A stretch of DNA of 64,000 nt, from assembly GCF_964204645.1 (NCBI RefSeq), contig NW_027437454.1, positions 38,556-102,555 of the forward strand, read 5' to 3'. The translations under genes were made by a program, and so were the position numbers. Source of the DNA: Tubulanus polymorphus (taxonomy: Eukaryota; Nemertea; Palaeonemertea; Tubulaniformes; Tubulanidae). The notes under the pieces are model-generated. The model made no database searches. It was not told where the DNA came from and saw only the letters and a program-made list of their open reading frames with translations. This document shows, piece after piece, positions 34,166-46,243 of the stretch (its first letter is position 1; each line of letters begins with the position of its first letter).

Positions 34166-34300
34166 CTCAGCCAAGCGGATCCTCACTTGCCACATGTGGA
34201 ATCCTTAATGCCTCAGTAGTTGATGTCCTACTGCACGCTAGTGACACCTGGTGGATCCTCATATGCTACAATCGGAATCTTTCTATTGTCGCAGTATAAA
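34166..34300 (-). repeat. two CTCF-like repeat copies
   Basis: GGATCCTCACTTGCCACATG at about 34178, then GCTAGTGACACCTGGTGGAT, CCTC at about 34237-34260. The reverse complement of 34240-34254, CCACCAGGTGTCACT, differs at one position from the CTCF consensus. Confidence 0.6.
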
Positions 34301-34368
34301 GTGGAGTCTTCGCTGTCTCATCCGCAATGCAGCAATTCATTCGTTAAAAGCGCACGTGCACCAGCAGT

Positions 34369-34406
<38 letters not shown>

Positions 34407-34824
34407 ACTACAAAGACAAGTCATCTATCATTCGATTTTACAAAATTGAGGCGGCAAACAAATAAATACAAGGATGAAATGAAAGCCGTAATGCACCGAG
34501 CACACCCGAACACACGGTTAGTTTGAACAGACACATACATCAACCCCGCAGGCACAAATCGAAATCCACGTACTGCCGAGTTTTCAAACATTCAATATAA
34601 TTTCTAAACCCTTGCGGTATTCGCTGTTTCGTCAAGCGATAAAAATATTTATAGGGACAACAAATAATTTAAACGCCGCGTGTGAATTGATGATTGTATT
34701 TGTCTACACGACATTTAGACAACAAACAGAACCACGGAGGATGCAGCGGTTCACACAGTCCGCTAACACAAACCACTGGAGTATCGATTTCTCCGTGGAT
34801 TTAATGACTGATATCATATCTGGT
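34301..34824. other. unique sequence with a (CAG)n tract
   Basis: CAGCAGTACCAGCAGCAGCA starting near 34361 runs as pure CAG to about 34402. Frames read as poly-Gln or poly-Ala but there is no supporting coding context. Confidence 0.5.
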
Positions 34825-35405
34825 GAGACACTCGTGTTTCCCGTTTCTCATGTTTCCCGTGTTTTCTCGTGTTTCTCGTATTTCTCGTGTTTCTCATGTT
34901 TCCCGTTTAATTTCTCGTATTTCTCGTGTTTCCCGTGTTTCTCGTGTGTTCCGTGTTTCTCGTATTTCCCGTGTTTCTCGTGTTTCTTGTTTTTCTCGTG
35001 TTTCCCGTGTTTCCTGTGTTTCTTGTGTTTCTCATATTTCCCGTGTTTCTCGTATTTCCCGTGTTTCTCGTATTTCCCGTGTTTCTCTTATTTCCCGTGT
35101 TTCTCGTGTTTCCCGTATTTCCCGTGTTTCTCGTATTTCCCGTGTTTCCCGTGTTTCTTGTGTTTCTCGTGTTTCTCGTGTTTAATTCCGTGGTATCGAC
35201 CTATCGGCTGGGTCCAGTTTGACATTTCTCGTGTTTCCCGTGTTTCTTGTGTTTCTCGTGTTTCCCGTGTTTAATTCCGTGGTATCGACCTATCGGCTGG
35301 GTCCAGTTTGACATTTCTCGTGTTTCCCGTGTTTCTTGTGTTTCTCGTGTTTCTCGTGTTTAATTCCGTGGTATCGACCGATCGGCTGGGCCCAGTTTGA
35401 CGAAA
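34825..35405 (+). repeat. 9-bp (TTTCTCGTG) array ending in a ~88-bp repeated block
   Basis: TTTCTCGTG and TTTCCCGTG and TTTCTTGTG alternate to about 35183. Then TTAATTCCGTGGTATCGACC, TATCGGCTGGGTCCAGTTTG, AC appears three times (about 35183, 35271, 35361), each separated by five 9-bp units. Phe/Pro/Val/Cys frames are artefacts. Confidence 0.95.
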
Positions 35406-36085
35406 ACGTTAGAAACTCACATTCTTGGTGTGTTACGTTTATATGCTTTTGACGAGGAAAACTAAAAATCATTTTAAGCTGGACCCGGGGACTTACCTTA
35501 AATGCGATAAAACCGCTGTATTTACGTTAAAAAAATGCTTTTTTTCAACCACATATAATGTGACGATTTGTGTTCTTCCATCCTTTATTGCAATTTTTGG
35601 TTAAAGAGCCCATTGGGGTCATCTTAGATCGCGCTATTGTTTGACCCCGGCCAATTCTTCTCCGTGTGACCGCGGCTGCGGTGTTGCGAGGGCGGATCTA
35701 GGAAAATTGGAAGGCGGGGACCCCGAGACCACCCCCCCCCCCTAAATCCGCCCCTGTGTTTCAAGTTCGTCATATCGAAGTCGATTCGCTGTATTATGCG
35801 CGAGTGCGGAGTTTAGCACGAGAATAAAGAAAATAAAGAAACGATTGAACCGTGGTTTAATATATCAACGCGTCTAAACGATTATTGCTGCTCGATATTA
35901 AGAAAATAATACAGAATCCTTTTATTAATAATAAAAACGTAATATCGATAGTTGCGGATGTTTTCACACGATATTCACGCGAGATATTACAGTTGTGCGT
36001 CGATAAATGTTGGCCGTATTAAGTTCTGAATGTCATACAGCGATTTATGCGTTTAGAAGGCGGCCAACTTTTCAACTAAGTGTCC
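35406..36085. other. unique sequence, no gene seen
   Basis: An ACCCCCCCCCCC run lies near 35731. Mixed text otherwise. Confidence 0.35.
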
Positions 36086-36500
36086 ATTAAAGAGTAGCCT
36101 AAATCATTAGCAGTATTTTGATGATGTCATAGGGGGATTTATGGAGTCAGACATATTTTATGGATGTATATCTCGTATGAAACCACTAGTAGACAACTTT
36201 ATGATGTCATAGGTGGATTTACAGAGGCAGAATCTTTTCGAAACATGATTTCTCAACCATCTTTTCTAGAAGTGTCTAGAGACCAAATCACTAGCAGACA
36301 ATCTGATGATGTCATAGGATGATAGATTTATGAAGGCAAATAATCCTCTCTAGATGCGTCTATAGACAAAATCACTATAGTAGCTAATTGAAGAAATCGT
36401 ATGGTATTATTGGGGCAGCCATATTTTAAGAAGGTGTCTAAGGTCCAATCACTTTAGTAGGCAATTTGATGATGTCATAGGGGGATTTACGGACGTATTC
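36086..36500 (+). repeat. diverged 79-bp CRE-like array (4-5 units)
   Basis: TGATGATGTCATAGGGGGAT (36119), then ATGATGTCATAGGTGGAT, TGATGATGTCATAGGATG and, after a poor unit, TGATGATGTCATAGGGGGAT again near 36469. More diverged than the arrays at 18.6 and 25.1 kb. Confidence 0.88.
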
Positions 36501-36815
36501 TGTTGCCATGATGCTGGCCGTCATTTTGTTTAATGAGTTGAAAAGTGACGGTTGTAGATTTTCGTTGGTTGTATATTCCTCTTTCTTCCTCTCTCCGAAT
36601 AATCATCTCTCTTTACTCTTCTTCTCTTCTCTCTCTCTCTCTCTCCTTGCTCAAATCGATTTGTATGCCAATCACTATTGCCCAAGAGGCAATTAATCAG
36701 AATATGTGTCTTTGAGACTATTGCAGTGAAGCGATTGGTTTTTATCCACAGTGAAGAGAGAATGTCATGACGGAATCATCGACGCTTCTCTCAATATCTA
36801 CCACTAACCCGCACC
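36501..36815. other. unique sequence with a short CT run
   Basis: CT-rich at about 36580-36645. No gene is seen. Confidence 0.35.
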
Positions 36816-37118
36816 AGCCTGGGTGGGTGGCAGCGAATCTAGGCAGCCCGGGTGGGTGGCAGCGAATCTAGGCAGCCCGGGTGGGTGGCAGCGAATCTAG
36901 GCAGCCTGGGTGGGTGGCAGCGAATCTAGGCAGCCCGGGTGGGTGGCAGCGAATCTAGGCAGCCCGGGTGGGTGGCAGCGAATCTAGGCAGCCCGGGTGG
37001 GTGGCAGCGAATCTAGGCAGCCTGGGTGGGTGGCAGCGAATCTAGGCAGCCTGGGTGGGTAGCAGCGAATCTAGGCAGCCTGGGTGGGTGGCAGCGAATC
37101 TAGGCAGCCTGGGTGGCT
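36816..37118 (+). repeat. 29-bp array (about 10 units)
   Basis: The unit is GGTGGGTGGCAGCGAATCTA, GGCAGCCCG, with CCCG and CCTG variants in blocks. Confidence 0.95.
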
Positions 37119-37640
37119 TACACCTGGGGGTGACAGTGAGTCGACAACTAACCCGCGCCAGACAGAGAAGGGATAGCCTGGATCCTGGCGTTTATTCCGA
37201 GTTTGTACAAGTCTGTACAAGTACATGTGTGAAGTGTGGACGATAAGTTTTTGGCAGTTGTTAATGGGCAGAACCGGCGGCCGTATGAAGGGGAATCGAC
37301 TCGCAAAATGGCGTCAAGGGTTCCCTCTGGCGCGCGTGCGTGTGTTAGTGTGCGGAGAAACTGTTCTCGGAAAGTAATAATATCAGCCGCGTGAATGTCT
37401 CCTTAACCCAATTCGTCGCTAATCCGGGGCACTGGAACGAGTGTTAGGTGTACTATTAGCGATGAATTTTTATCCCTCACAGAATAGGAATACAAAACCG
37501 TAAAACCTGCCGATTATAAATATGATCCGAGTGGTGTTTAGTGGTCTGCGGTTTAAGAAAAATGAATATATGAAAATCGGATTGTTTAGATAATTCAAAA
37601 ATTGAAAACTAGAAATTTATCCTCCTAAAACCTGCTGATT
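37119..37640. other. unique sequence, no gene seen
   Basis: CpG-containing text with no family recognised. Confidence 0.35.
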
Positions 37641-38075
37641 ATAATCTCGATCTGAGAGGTGTTTTCGATCTGAGGGGTGTTTTCGAGCTGAGGGGTGTTT
37701 TCGATTTGAGGGGTGTTTTCGATCTGTGGGGTGTTTTCGATCTGTGGGGTGTTTTCGATCTGAGGGGTGTTTTCGAGCTGAGGGGTGTTTTCGATCTGAG
37801 GGGTGTTTTCGATCTGAGGGGTGTTTTCGATCTGTGGGGTGTTTTCGATCTGTGGGGTGTTTTCGATCTGAGGGGTGTTTTCGATCTGAGGGGTGTTTTC
37901 GATCTGAGGGGTGTTTTCGATCTGTGGGGTGTTTTCGATCTGAGGGGTGTTTTCGATCTGTGGGGTGTTTTCGATCTGAGGGGTGTTTTCGATCTGTGGG
38001 GTGTTTTCGATCTGTGGGGTGTTTTCGATCTGAGGGGTGTTTTCGATCCGTGAGGTGTTTTCGATCTGAGGGTCG
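37641..38075 (+). repeat. 18-bp array (about 24 units)
   Basis: The unit is GGGGTGTTTTCGATCTGA with TGA/TGT/AGC variants. 18 bp is a multiple of three, so repeats such as GVFDLR and IENTPQ run open on both strands without being genes. Confidence 0.96.
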
Positions 38076-38580
38076 ATAGTTAGAACTTGATATTTAACTG
38101 AATCGACAAGAACCATGGAACTTAAACCAAACAACAGTTCCTCGATTCAATTCAATACTAGTTCCATAGATTTTAAGCAGGAAAATAGAAACAGAAAAGG
38201 ATTCAAAAAGGCAGAAAAATTCATGAATAAAGGAAGCTCTTTTTGGAAGATACAGAGAGAAAGAGTGAGAAATAGAAGAGTTTTTGATAGAATTTGAAAG
38301 AGCGCAGTCTCGTATCTAAGTTTATCCTTTAGTTCGTTCTGACATTTCGAATGCGTTTTGTTTTCACATTTCGAAGACGTCGGCGCAATATATTTCTGAG
38401 GTTTCCGATTTCAGGAATTCTGAGCCGTTTGACATTTCTCGTCATTTCGTATCGAGTGAATACATTGTCGCACTCCGTCATCGTCGCTCGAGCATTCGCC
38501 ATTTGAGCTAGCGCCGAAAACCGATGTCTAATGCCTTAAGTCGGATGTTGAAAGTGTCGTTTAACCATTCGTCGAAATCC
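38076..38580. other. unique sequence, no gene supported
   Basis: A 60-codon lysine-rich frame (38115-38297) is not recognisable. Confidence 0.35.
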
Positions 38581-38584
38581 CCTG

Positions 38585-38691
<107 letters not shown>

Positions 38692-38749
38692 CTTTTTATT
38701 CAGACAAACCACACCCCCTCCCTCCTCCCTCTCTGAACCATTTCCGAGA

Positions 38750-39115
38750 CTCTTGACATTAGGAAAATATGACTGGCTTCACATAAATCCCCCTATGACA
38801 TCACCCAAGTTGATCTATCGCCTCCTCCCCAACCAAGTTCTGCCTGCATAAATCCCTCAATGACATCATCAGAAATGTCTAATAGCTACATGCTCTAGCT
38901 ACATAGACAATCCAATAAATCTACTACCTCAATGAATCCCCCTATGACGTCAGGAAAGTTGAGTACTATTGATTTGAACTAAGAAAGGATGGCCGTTTTC
39001 ACAGATCCCCCTATGATTTGATATGTAAACTCTTTCACTTAGAGTAAAAATGGCTGCCTTCTATTATCATTTTATCATTGCCAACGTAAGTCCCCTATGA
39101 CATCATCAAGTTGAC
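38750..39115 (-). repeat. diverged 79-bp CRE-like copies (4-5 units)
   Basis: CATAAATCCCCCTATGACAT, CACC at 38782, then CATAAATCCCTCAATGACAT, CATC, TGAATCCCCCTATGACGTCA (palindromic CRE at 38945-38952), GATCCCCCTATGATTTG and AGTCCCCTATGACATCATCA. The units are spaced irregularly. Confidence 0.85.
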
Positions 39116-39191
39116 ATCACAACGTTCCTCCTATCTTCCTCTGTCTCCCATCTCTCCATCCTCCACACGTCCTTGCCGCTGGCGCATATTC

Positions 39192-39238
<47 letters not shown>

Positions 39239-39690
39239 AGGGAGAACTATTATCATTAATCTATCGACTGAAAATGATTATCATCGAACTAGGAACCTTC
39301 TCTCTCCCTAAACATTCATCGATTCCAAGTCGACGAATTCCTCGTTAATCCAACACACATGCACAGATCCGATTTGAATATTAATGTTTACCTAACGAGC
39401 TAGTCCGATACGCGGCCACGCATTTCAGGGATTACCGCGTCCGTACCCCGGGTCTCTTATAGTATATAATGAGAGGTTGGTAGTAATAGCCGCGGGGGTG
39501 ATTTAAAATTACCCCCCCCCCTCCCTCCCTCCCCCACGGCCACTCCCTCAGCGACACATATTTTCTTGTTTCTATATCATTAATTCATTCATCCTTGTGC
39601 ATACTTAAATACATTCATGACGGTCCGCTCGTTAAACCGTTTAGTGGTCCCCGTAGGGTCGACTATGTATCAACGGCTCGTTATAATGAG
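39116..39690. other. unique sequence with a (GA)n run
   Basis: GA dinucleotides at about 39196-39231 and a CCCCCCCCCTCCCTCCCTCC run near 39512. No gene is seen. Confidence 0.45.
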
Positions 39691-39694
39691 AGGC

Positions 39695-39730
<36 letters not shown>

Positions 39731-39950
39731 CCTCCCTCCCTCCCTCCCTCCCTCTCTCTCTCTCTCTCTCTCCCTCCCTCCCTCCCTCTCTCTCTCTCCC
39801 TCCCCTCTCTCTATCTCTCTCCCTCCCCTCCTCCCTTTCTCGCTCCTCTCTCCGGCCACCGCCTCTTCCCATCTCTCTCTCCCTCCCTCTCTCTCTCTCA
39901 CTCTCTCTCCCACCCTCTTCCATCTCTCTCCTCTCCCCAGCCACCGCCTC
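39691..39950. repeat. (CT)n/(CCCT)n low-complexity tract
   Basis: TCTC runs alternate with CCCTCCCT runs. Confidence 0.95.
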
Positions 39951-40590
39951 TTATGCAAGCAATACAATTTCCTCAAAGCTGATAGATATCATTTACCTGT
40001 CATAGCACAAGAGCTCTGTTGCACACCCCCTGTCCACTCGACATAGAAAAAGCGTATATATTTCATTATCACTAAAAAAATCTCATTTCCTCTTCACTTT
40101 TCCCCATTCCCTTTGCTTTCCTGAATATTCGGATACCAACAACCTTCACTCCATCTGATTTTGTTTACAGTCAAACGCGCACACATATGAATCCGGCCGC
40201 ATCATTCCGGGGTCAAATAATAGATCATTAGGCTCAAAAACTGGGCGCCTCAACCCGCGAAGAACAACAACGCCAGAACAATCAACACGCACAATGTCAA
40301 CATCAATGTGAGAAATGCGCGAGGAAACGATCATCTCATCAGGGACGAGGAAAGAAGGAGACAGACGGACAGTGATGACTGTGATAGCAGACTGAGATGA
40401 ATTCCCCGTTTATGGAATCACCCGCTGCACCTAATGAACTGCGGTATTGCCGACATGCTTATGAAGTGAAAACACCGCCGCATGGCGTGTGTGTAAAAAT
40501 GTTGTCAATAGTCGAGATGAAAATCCGGGGTTTTACACACTTGTGATGCCGTGTAGAATAAAGCGTGGCACGGTTTACGTGTCTCTCACG
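39951..40590. other. unique sequence, no gene supported
   Basis: The frames at 40146-40334 and 40459-40815 are not recognisable, and the latter lies in the next array. Confidence 0.35.
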
Positions 40591-40955
40591 CTGGTTTTCG
40601 AACCTGATGACATCGTGAGACTCGTGCCACGTTCCCCCTCCCTCGGCAGAAATTCGAATGACGTCGCGAGACTCTGCCACGTTCCTCCCGCGGCAAGGAT
40701 TCGAACCTGATGACATCGTGAGACTCTGCCAAGTTCCTCCCGCGGCAACATTCGAACCCGACGACGTCGCGAGACTCTGCCACGTTCCTGCCTTTATACA
40801 AGGATTCCAACCCATGATCGCGCATGCGGATCTGCCTCACAACATTCTCGAAATGGATCTAGACATCGCCGATAATTCCGCCACGTTCCTGCCTCGACAA
40901 GGATTCGAACCTGATGACGTCTCGTGAGACTCTGCCACGTTCCTCCCGCGCACTA
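40591..40955 (-). repeat. ~51-61-bp array whose unit holds a tRNA B-box-like motif
   Basis: The plus strand repeats GGCAAGGATTCGAACCTGAT, GACATCGTGAGACTCTGCCA, CGTTCCTCCCGC. On the minus strand this gives AGGTTCGAATCC, a match to the Pol III B-box consensus GGTTCGANTCC. About five units are spaced irregularly, one interrupted by about 60 bp (40800-40875). A tRNA-derived SINE fragment may be the source. Confidence 0.85.
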
Positions 40956-41379
40956 TGGGTTACATACTTCAACTTCATCACCACCTCCACGTCACCATCT
41001 CGCTGCTGCAACAAACTACTAACACTTCTTCGTGACTATACCGTGAACTCTTGTTCCTATATAGATCACGCGTCTATTTGCTAGTTCTCCTATACGGCGC
41101 TGATAAGACGTTTTATTATTAACTCAAATAGTTTCCAGTAATTTTGGGTTTGTCTTATTTCTGCGCGTTATCGACGGTTCGGGATCGTTCGCTATCTAAA
41201 ATTACAAACACAGCCCGCGGATCCGCAATCGATGTTCGATTCCGTCGAAGAGCTCTCGTGTTTCTCGAGACGAGACGTTATCATCATCGTGTCATCATAA
41301 TAGACCTACACTAAAATCCCAACTCTAAGATTAAAATGTCTGAAATGTTTCCTTGAGAACTTATTTATATTTGTATCCT

Positions 41380-41384
<5 letters not shown>
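40956..41384. other. unique sequence, no gene seen
   Basis: Mixed text. CACCTCCACGTCACC near 40982 is the only slight repetition. Confidence 0.35.

Positions 41385-41455
<71 letters not shown>
41385..41455. repeat. (CA)n(TA)n microsatellite
   Basis: A short ACACAC run is followed by about 60 bp of pure TA. Confidence 0.97.
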
Positions 41456-42740
41456 TCTTAATTAATATATCTCCTTGATTCAAGGGAAAAAACAAAATTG
41501 TTCAGTAGTCCTTTAAGGCTATAATGCCAATCTGTTGCGCAGTTGGCTTCAGACCGAACAATAGACGGGGCTTCAGAACAATGCGGGTTTAATGTCACCC
41601 TTCATTCCGTTTCACGGTTAGCAAGTTATCTTCCAGACGAGAGACAGACACACAAATCCGCCAAACAGAGCCTAAAGGTCTATAGTTCTGGAATTAAAAC
41701 TGCAATGAGCTTAGCCCTATTTAACGCGACCGACTCCTGCTGTGTTCGGCTGCTGCGTTCATCAGTCCCCGGGACAAGATAGCAGGAATGCCGAGTATAA
41801 GACACTAAACAGAGCGTGCGGAGCCGCGCTAGTCTCGTCCGCTTGTATGGAGAATTATGCTTTTAACGGCTTAAGTGGGATACAGTGTAAATGTTATGTG
41901 TATGGATCTATCTTGTCAAATCGATCTTTGACTCGCTGTGCGCCTCTCATTCCTTGACTATACAGACAGCGTGTAACATTATTCGACAGAGACCTTCCCT
42001 GGGTTACTGCACCCAGCAGACACAAGGGCTGCATCCAGCCGGTGAATTTGAATATATTCTTAATTAAACATTATTGCTCAATGATCTTCGGGCGGCAAAG
42101 CTCATTAAAGGGGGGTTTGGGTTTCCTCGCCAAGAACATTTTTTTAAATGACTCTTTTTCCTTGTATATATTTAAAAGCATTCTGGACTTGCTAGATAAG
42201 GTTATTTCTAGAAAATATGTTATTCACATTTCTCTTACTATATTCTGGAATTAATGGAATATAGCTGATACATGGCCCGAGGCCGGGTTGGCTCCCAGGG
42301 AAGGATGGGCAAAGCAGCCCTCCCATTTTTTACCATGGCAACATTTTCACAACTTAGAGTTTTTCAGAACAGATAGAGTGGCTAATTATTGCCCCCTCCC
42401 CCCTCCCCCACCACTCCAGAGGCTGAATCACATGGTAAATACAGGACTTGCAAAGACAAAACGACACGTAATATCTCAGAACGTCTCAACGCTGCAATCG
42501 CTTCTCGGATGAGTAAATATGACGTAATTACTCAACGTCGAAATACGTGTCGTTGCGCGGTGACGACGTTACAATACGCTGTTCGCAATCTATCTGACGT
42601 TTACGTTAAGTGGGGTCAACGGTTGTAAGACGTTGTTGTTATTATTATATTGACGTTACTGGCTCAGTAAACCGAGAGGCTTATAATTGTACAAGTGATC
42701 CATATCTCTCTTTGTCTCTCTGTCTCTACACCAGAGCTTA
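41456..42740. other. longest repeat-poor stretch, no gene supported
   Basis: Nearly 1.3 kb without a clear array. Frames of 60-80 codons (41543-42628) have no recognisable domain and no convincing splice pairs. CCCCCTCCCCCCTCCCCC lies near 42390. Confidence 0.35.
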
Positions 42741-43318
42741 TACAGAGAGTTGTGCACTCCCTCCTCCATCCCTGCCTTCCCTTCCTCTCTCCTCCATCCC
42801 TCACCTCCCCGTCCCCTCCTCCATCCCTGCCTCCCTCCCCTCCTCCATCCCTGCCTTCCCTTCCTCTCTCCCCATCCCTCACCTCCCCGTTCCCTCCTCC
42901 ATCCCTGCCTCCCTCCCCTCCTCCATCCCTGCCTCCCTCCCCTCCTCCATCCCTGCCTCCCTCCCCTCCTCCATCCCTCCCTCCCCTCCTCCATCCCTGC
43001 CTCCCTCCCCTCCTCCATCCCTCACCTCCCCGTCCCCTCCTCCATCCCTGCCCCCCTCCCCTCCTCCATCCCTGCCTCCCTCCCCTCCTCCATCCCTCAC
43101 CTCCCCGTCCCCTCCTCCATCCCTGCCTCCCTCCCCTCCTCCATCCCTGCCTCCCTCCCCTCCTCCATCCCTGCCTCCCTCCCCTCCTCCATCCCTGCCT
43201 CCCTCCCCTCCTCCATCCCTGCCTTCCCTTCCTCTCTCCTCCATCCCTCACCTCCCCATCCCCTCCTCCATCCCTGCCTCCCTCCCCTCCTCCATCCCTC
43301 CCTCCCCTCCTCCATCTT
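42741..43318 (+). repeat. 24-bp CT-rich array
   Basis: The unit is CCTGCCTCCCTCCCCTCCTC, CATC with CCTTCCC and TCACCTCCCCGT variants. A block ending TCACCTCCCCGTCCCC recurs several times, showing higher-order copying. The Pro/Ser-rich frames are artefacts. Confidence 0.96.
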
Positions 43319-43764
43319 AGTCTTCTATAACATCACCACAGCCTTCCTTCTCGACCTCTCCCCTCTCCATCTCTTCCCTCTCCTCCTCGCCGACATCTCT
43401 ACCCATTACAGCCACCACCACTATTATCTCTCCCTTCTCTCTCTCCCTTCTCTCTCTCCCGCTCTCCCCTCTCTCCCTGGGTATCATCTCTCTCTCCCGC
43501 TCTCCCCTCTCTCCCTGGGTATCATCTCTCTCTTTCTATCTTTCTTCATTCTCTCTCTCTCTTTTTCTCTGCATATCTCTCCTCTCCTCTCTCTAACTAT
43601 ATTCCACTTAACATCTACAATCCCTCTTTCTACGTATCTCCCATTCCTAAATCCCTATTGTCTCTACCCCCTCCCTTTACCCCTCTCACTCTCATGTTCC
43701 CCGACTCTTTAGTAGTCGTATTAAGCACACCCATATTGTCTCAGCGGTTAGATTAATATCAATG
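43319..43764. repeat. CT-rich imperfect tract
   Basis: A CTCTCCCTGGGTATCATCTC segment occurs twice, about 41 bp apart near 43470-43530. The rest is CT-rich. Confidence 0.85.
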
Positions 43765-43770
43765 AGGCTG

Positions 43771-43809
<39 letters not shown>

Positions 43810-43884
43810 TGCTGCTGCTCCTGCTCCTGCTGCTCCTGCTGCTCCTGCTGCTCCTGCTGCTCCTGCTCCTGCTCCTGCTCCTGT

Positions 43885-43927
<43 letters not shown>

Positions 43928-43986
43928 GCTCCTGTTGCTCCTGCTGCTCCTGCTGCTCCTGCTGCTGCTCCTGCTGCTGCTCCTGA
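43765..43986 (+). repeat. (CTG)n/(CTCCTG)n tract
   Basis: Pure CTG at about 43770-43806, then mixed CTCCTG and CTGCTCCTG units. On the minus strand it reads as Gln/Glu and on the plus strand as Cys/Ser, with no gene context. Confidence 0.97.
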
Positions 43987-44485
43987 TTATAATGATACCG
44001 GAGTGAACTCATCTCTCATAACGATGTTAATAGGTAATGGATGTGCATGGTATAACTTGTTGTTGACGAGAATCGATGATTCCTGGCGATCAGGGAACAA
44101 GTCAACAATGTAGCAGCAGCAACAGCAGCAGCAGCACTAGCTGTCGTCATGTGGTCGGTCGATTACCGCTGACACTCGATCGGCCCCTTTAAAACCCACA
44201 CTCTCTCTTTCTTTTCATTGCCTTTTTTAATCGCTCGCAGCACGCATCTCAGGAAGGTGGACGGAAAGTAGGAATAGAATCCTATTCGTTATTCGAATAT
44301 TCGTATTCCGCGTGGTATCCTGAAAGGGCTGTAGAATCGATGGAATAAAAACCGCGGTGAAATTGTGACGAACTGAATCGAACATTAACTACTCGCGAAT
44401 CATTGGATCGGGATAATTCCGATTCAATTCAAAAAACGTCGAAAAAATACTTCGTGTTTTTTTTATTGAGCTGAAAACACCACTG
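43987..44485. other. unique sequence, no gene seen
   Basis: A small AGCAGCAGCAACAGCAGCAG tract lies near 44113. Confidence 0.4.
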
Positions 44486-44775
44486 TTGACATCAAAGGTA
44501 TATCTATGGGGCTGTCATTGTCTACTTAACAGAACACTTATCGGAAATTTGATGATGTCATAGGGGGATTTATGGGGGCAGCCATCTTTTCTAGAAGTGC
44601 CCATAAGTTTTTTCTAGATGCATCTCGATCAAGTCAGTAGTAGGTAATTAGATGATGTCATAGGGGGATTTAGGAGAGGCGGCCATCTTTTCATGAAGTC
44701 TTCAGTATACCAAGTCACTCGTAAATTATTTTATGACGTCATAGGGGCATATACGGAGACTTTTTTGAGAACGCG
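44486..44775 (+). repeat. 79-bp CRE-like copies (3 units, diverged)
   Basis: GATGATGTCATAGGGGGATT at about 44551 and 44652, and ATGACGTCATAGGGGCATAT at about 44733 with a palindromic CRE (44734-44741). GGCAGCCATCTTTTC and GGCGGCCATCTTTTC replace the usual GGCAGACATCTT. Confidence 0.88.
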
Positions 44776-45255
44776 AACAAACTTTCTAAAAGATCTTCAT
44801 TCTAGATACCAGATGGATTTCTGAGTTTTGGGGGCGCGTAATTTTGCGATCCTGGATTTTGGGATTTACTGCGCGGAATCACGATTTCCGAGAAAATATC
44901 AAACATACAACGTAAACTGATATAGAGGATAGGAGGGGATGCATCTCGGAGATCGTTATCGCTATAAAGCTCTGTTATACCGCTAGCTAGCTCAAGCGTG
45001 ACTATACAAATCTCCAAGGTCTCATCGATAACTCAAAGATCAACGCTGAAGATATATTGCGTCTCCCGTGTGTTCGTTTAAATTACTCCCAGCCTGGAGG
45101 ACCCCCCTTCCGCTCTACCCTCTCCCCTCATCCCTCGACGAGTCATTTCTCAAACGTGATTAATGACTGCGGTTTAGGTGTGTGTCGACGAGCGAGGCCT
45201 TGACGGGTTCGAAGATTCGACCATCAGTAATCACCATCAGAATATCTTCTGCGGT
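44776..45255. other. unique sequence, no gene seen
   Basis: A 71-codon minus frame (44802-45017) is not recognisable. Confidence 0.35.
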
Positions 45256-45695
45256 ATTATCAAACTGATCTCGAGTAATCTTATATATCAAAATTATACC
45301 CGAGATGATTTCTAGTTTGATGACGTCATAGGCGGATTCATGGAGACAGCCATCTTCTCTAAAAGGCGTATATCGATCGAATTGCTATACTAGATAATTT
45401 GATGATGTCAAGACCTTTTAGACCTTTTCAAGGTAAATTCTAATTTGATGGATGTCATAGGTGGATCTAGAAGTGTTGATCGAATTACTAGATCGTGATG
45501 ATATCTAAGGGTGATTTATGGAGGCAGACATCTTTCTTCTCCTTTAGAATAGAGGCTAGCGCACGATTTGATGATGTCATAGGGTGATTTATGAACGCAG
45601 ACGACATGTGTTCCAGACAGGCTATAGATCAAAATAACCAAGCGATTAATGATGTCATAGGCGGATTTATTGAGTTAGCCATGTTTCCAGGCGGA
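45256..45695 (+). repeat. diverged 79-bp CRE-like array (5-6 units)
   Basis: GATGACGTCATAGGCGGATT (palindromic CRE 45321-45328), GATGATGTCAAGACC, GATGGATGTCATAGGTGGAT, GTGATGATATCTAAGGGTGA, GATGATGTCATAGGGTGATT and AATGATGTCATAGGCGGATT occur in order. Confidence 0.88.
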
Positions 45696-46243
45696 AACGT
45701 TTTATTACGTTTCATTCAACCGCACACATCCGGTTGACGTCGACACCGGTAGCAGCCGGCGACCTTGACATTCTCCGCATCACGCAGTGACCGTGACCTA
45801 CTCGAGTTACGAGGGGGAACGCGAGGAGGCAGACTGGCCGGGGAGTCGCTGGTCTCAGCGGCGTTCGGTAACTCAACGCGCGTCTGTCCGTGATGCGTGC
45901 GTTGATAAATCGGCGCTTTTTTCGCGCTCGCTGTAATTCGCCGTTTTGCTTTCGATTTCTCCGTTGCCAATAACAATAAAGAAAAATTGTCAACGGGGGG
46001 GGGTCGAGAAACCGGCCGGAAAATATCCCATGCAATAATTGACCCATAAATCTAGAAGATGTTGTTTTTTTATCGGCGTGCGCGGGTGGGGGTCGGTTTT
46101 GGTCTGGTGATGAAGAGAGAAATGAATGTCCTCGGTGTTTATGAACAGCCTATAATGTTCCTAGCAAAAAGCCGCGTACATTTTACCAGTGAAAGTAGAA
46201 AGTGAATAATGCTTATTTTCTTTTACTTTGAATTTTATAGACC
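45696..46243. other. unique CpG-rich sequence, no gene supported
   Basis: Minus-strand frames of 86 and 111 codons (45712-46047) overlap in different frames and have no recognisable domain. There is a GGGGGGGGG run at about 45996. Confidence 0.35.

Noticed and set aside
34220-34526. Poly-Gln or poly-Ala protein around the CAG tract
   Set aside because: Two frames are open through the tract and neither flank looks coding.
37641-38134. 169-codon frame of IENTPQ repeats
   Set aside because: It follows an 18-bp tandem repeat, open in several frames on both strands.
42610-43712. Proline/serine-rich frames up to 320 codons
   Set aside because: They follow a 24-bp CT-rich satellite in all three frames.
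43692-44012. Poly-Gln/Glu protein from a CTG tract
   Set aside because: Triplet repeat only; no coding sequence on either side.
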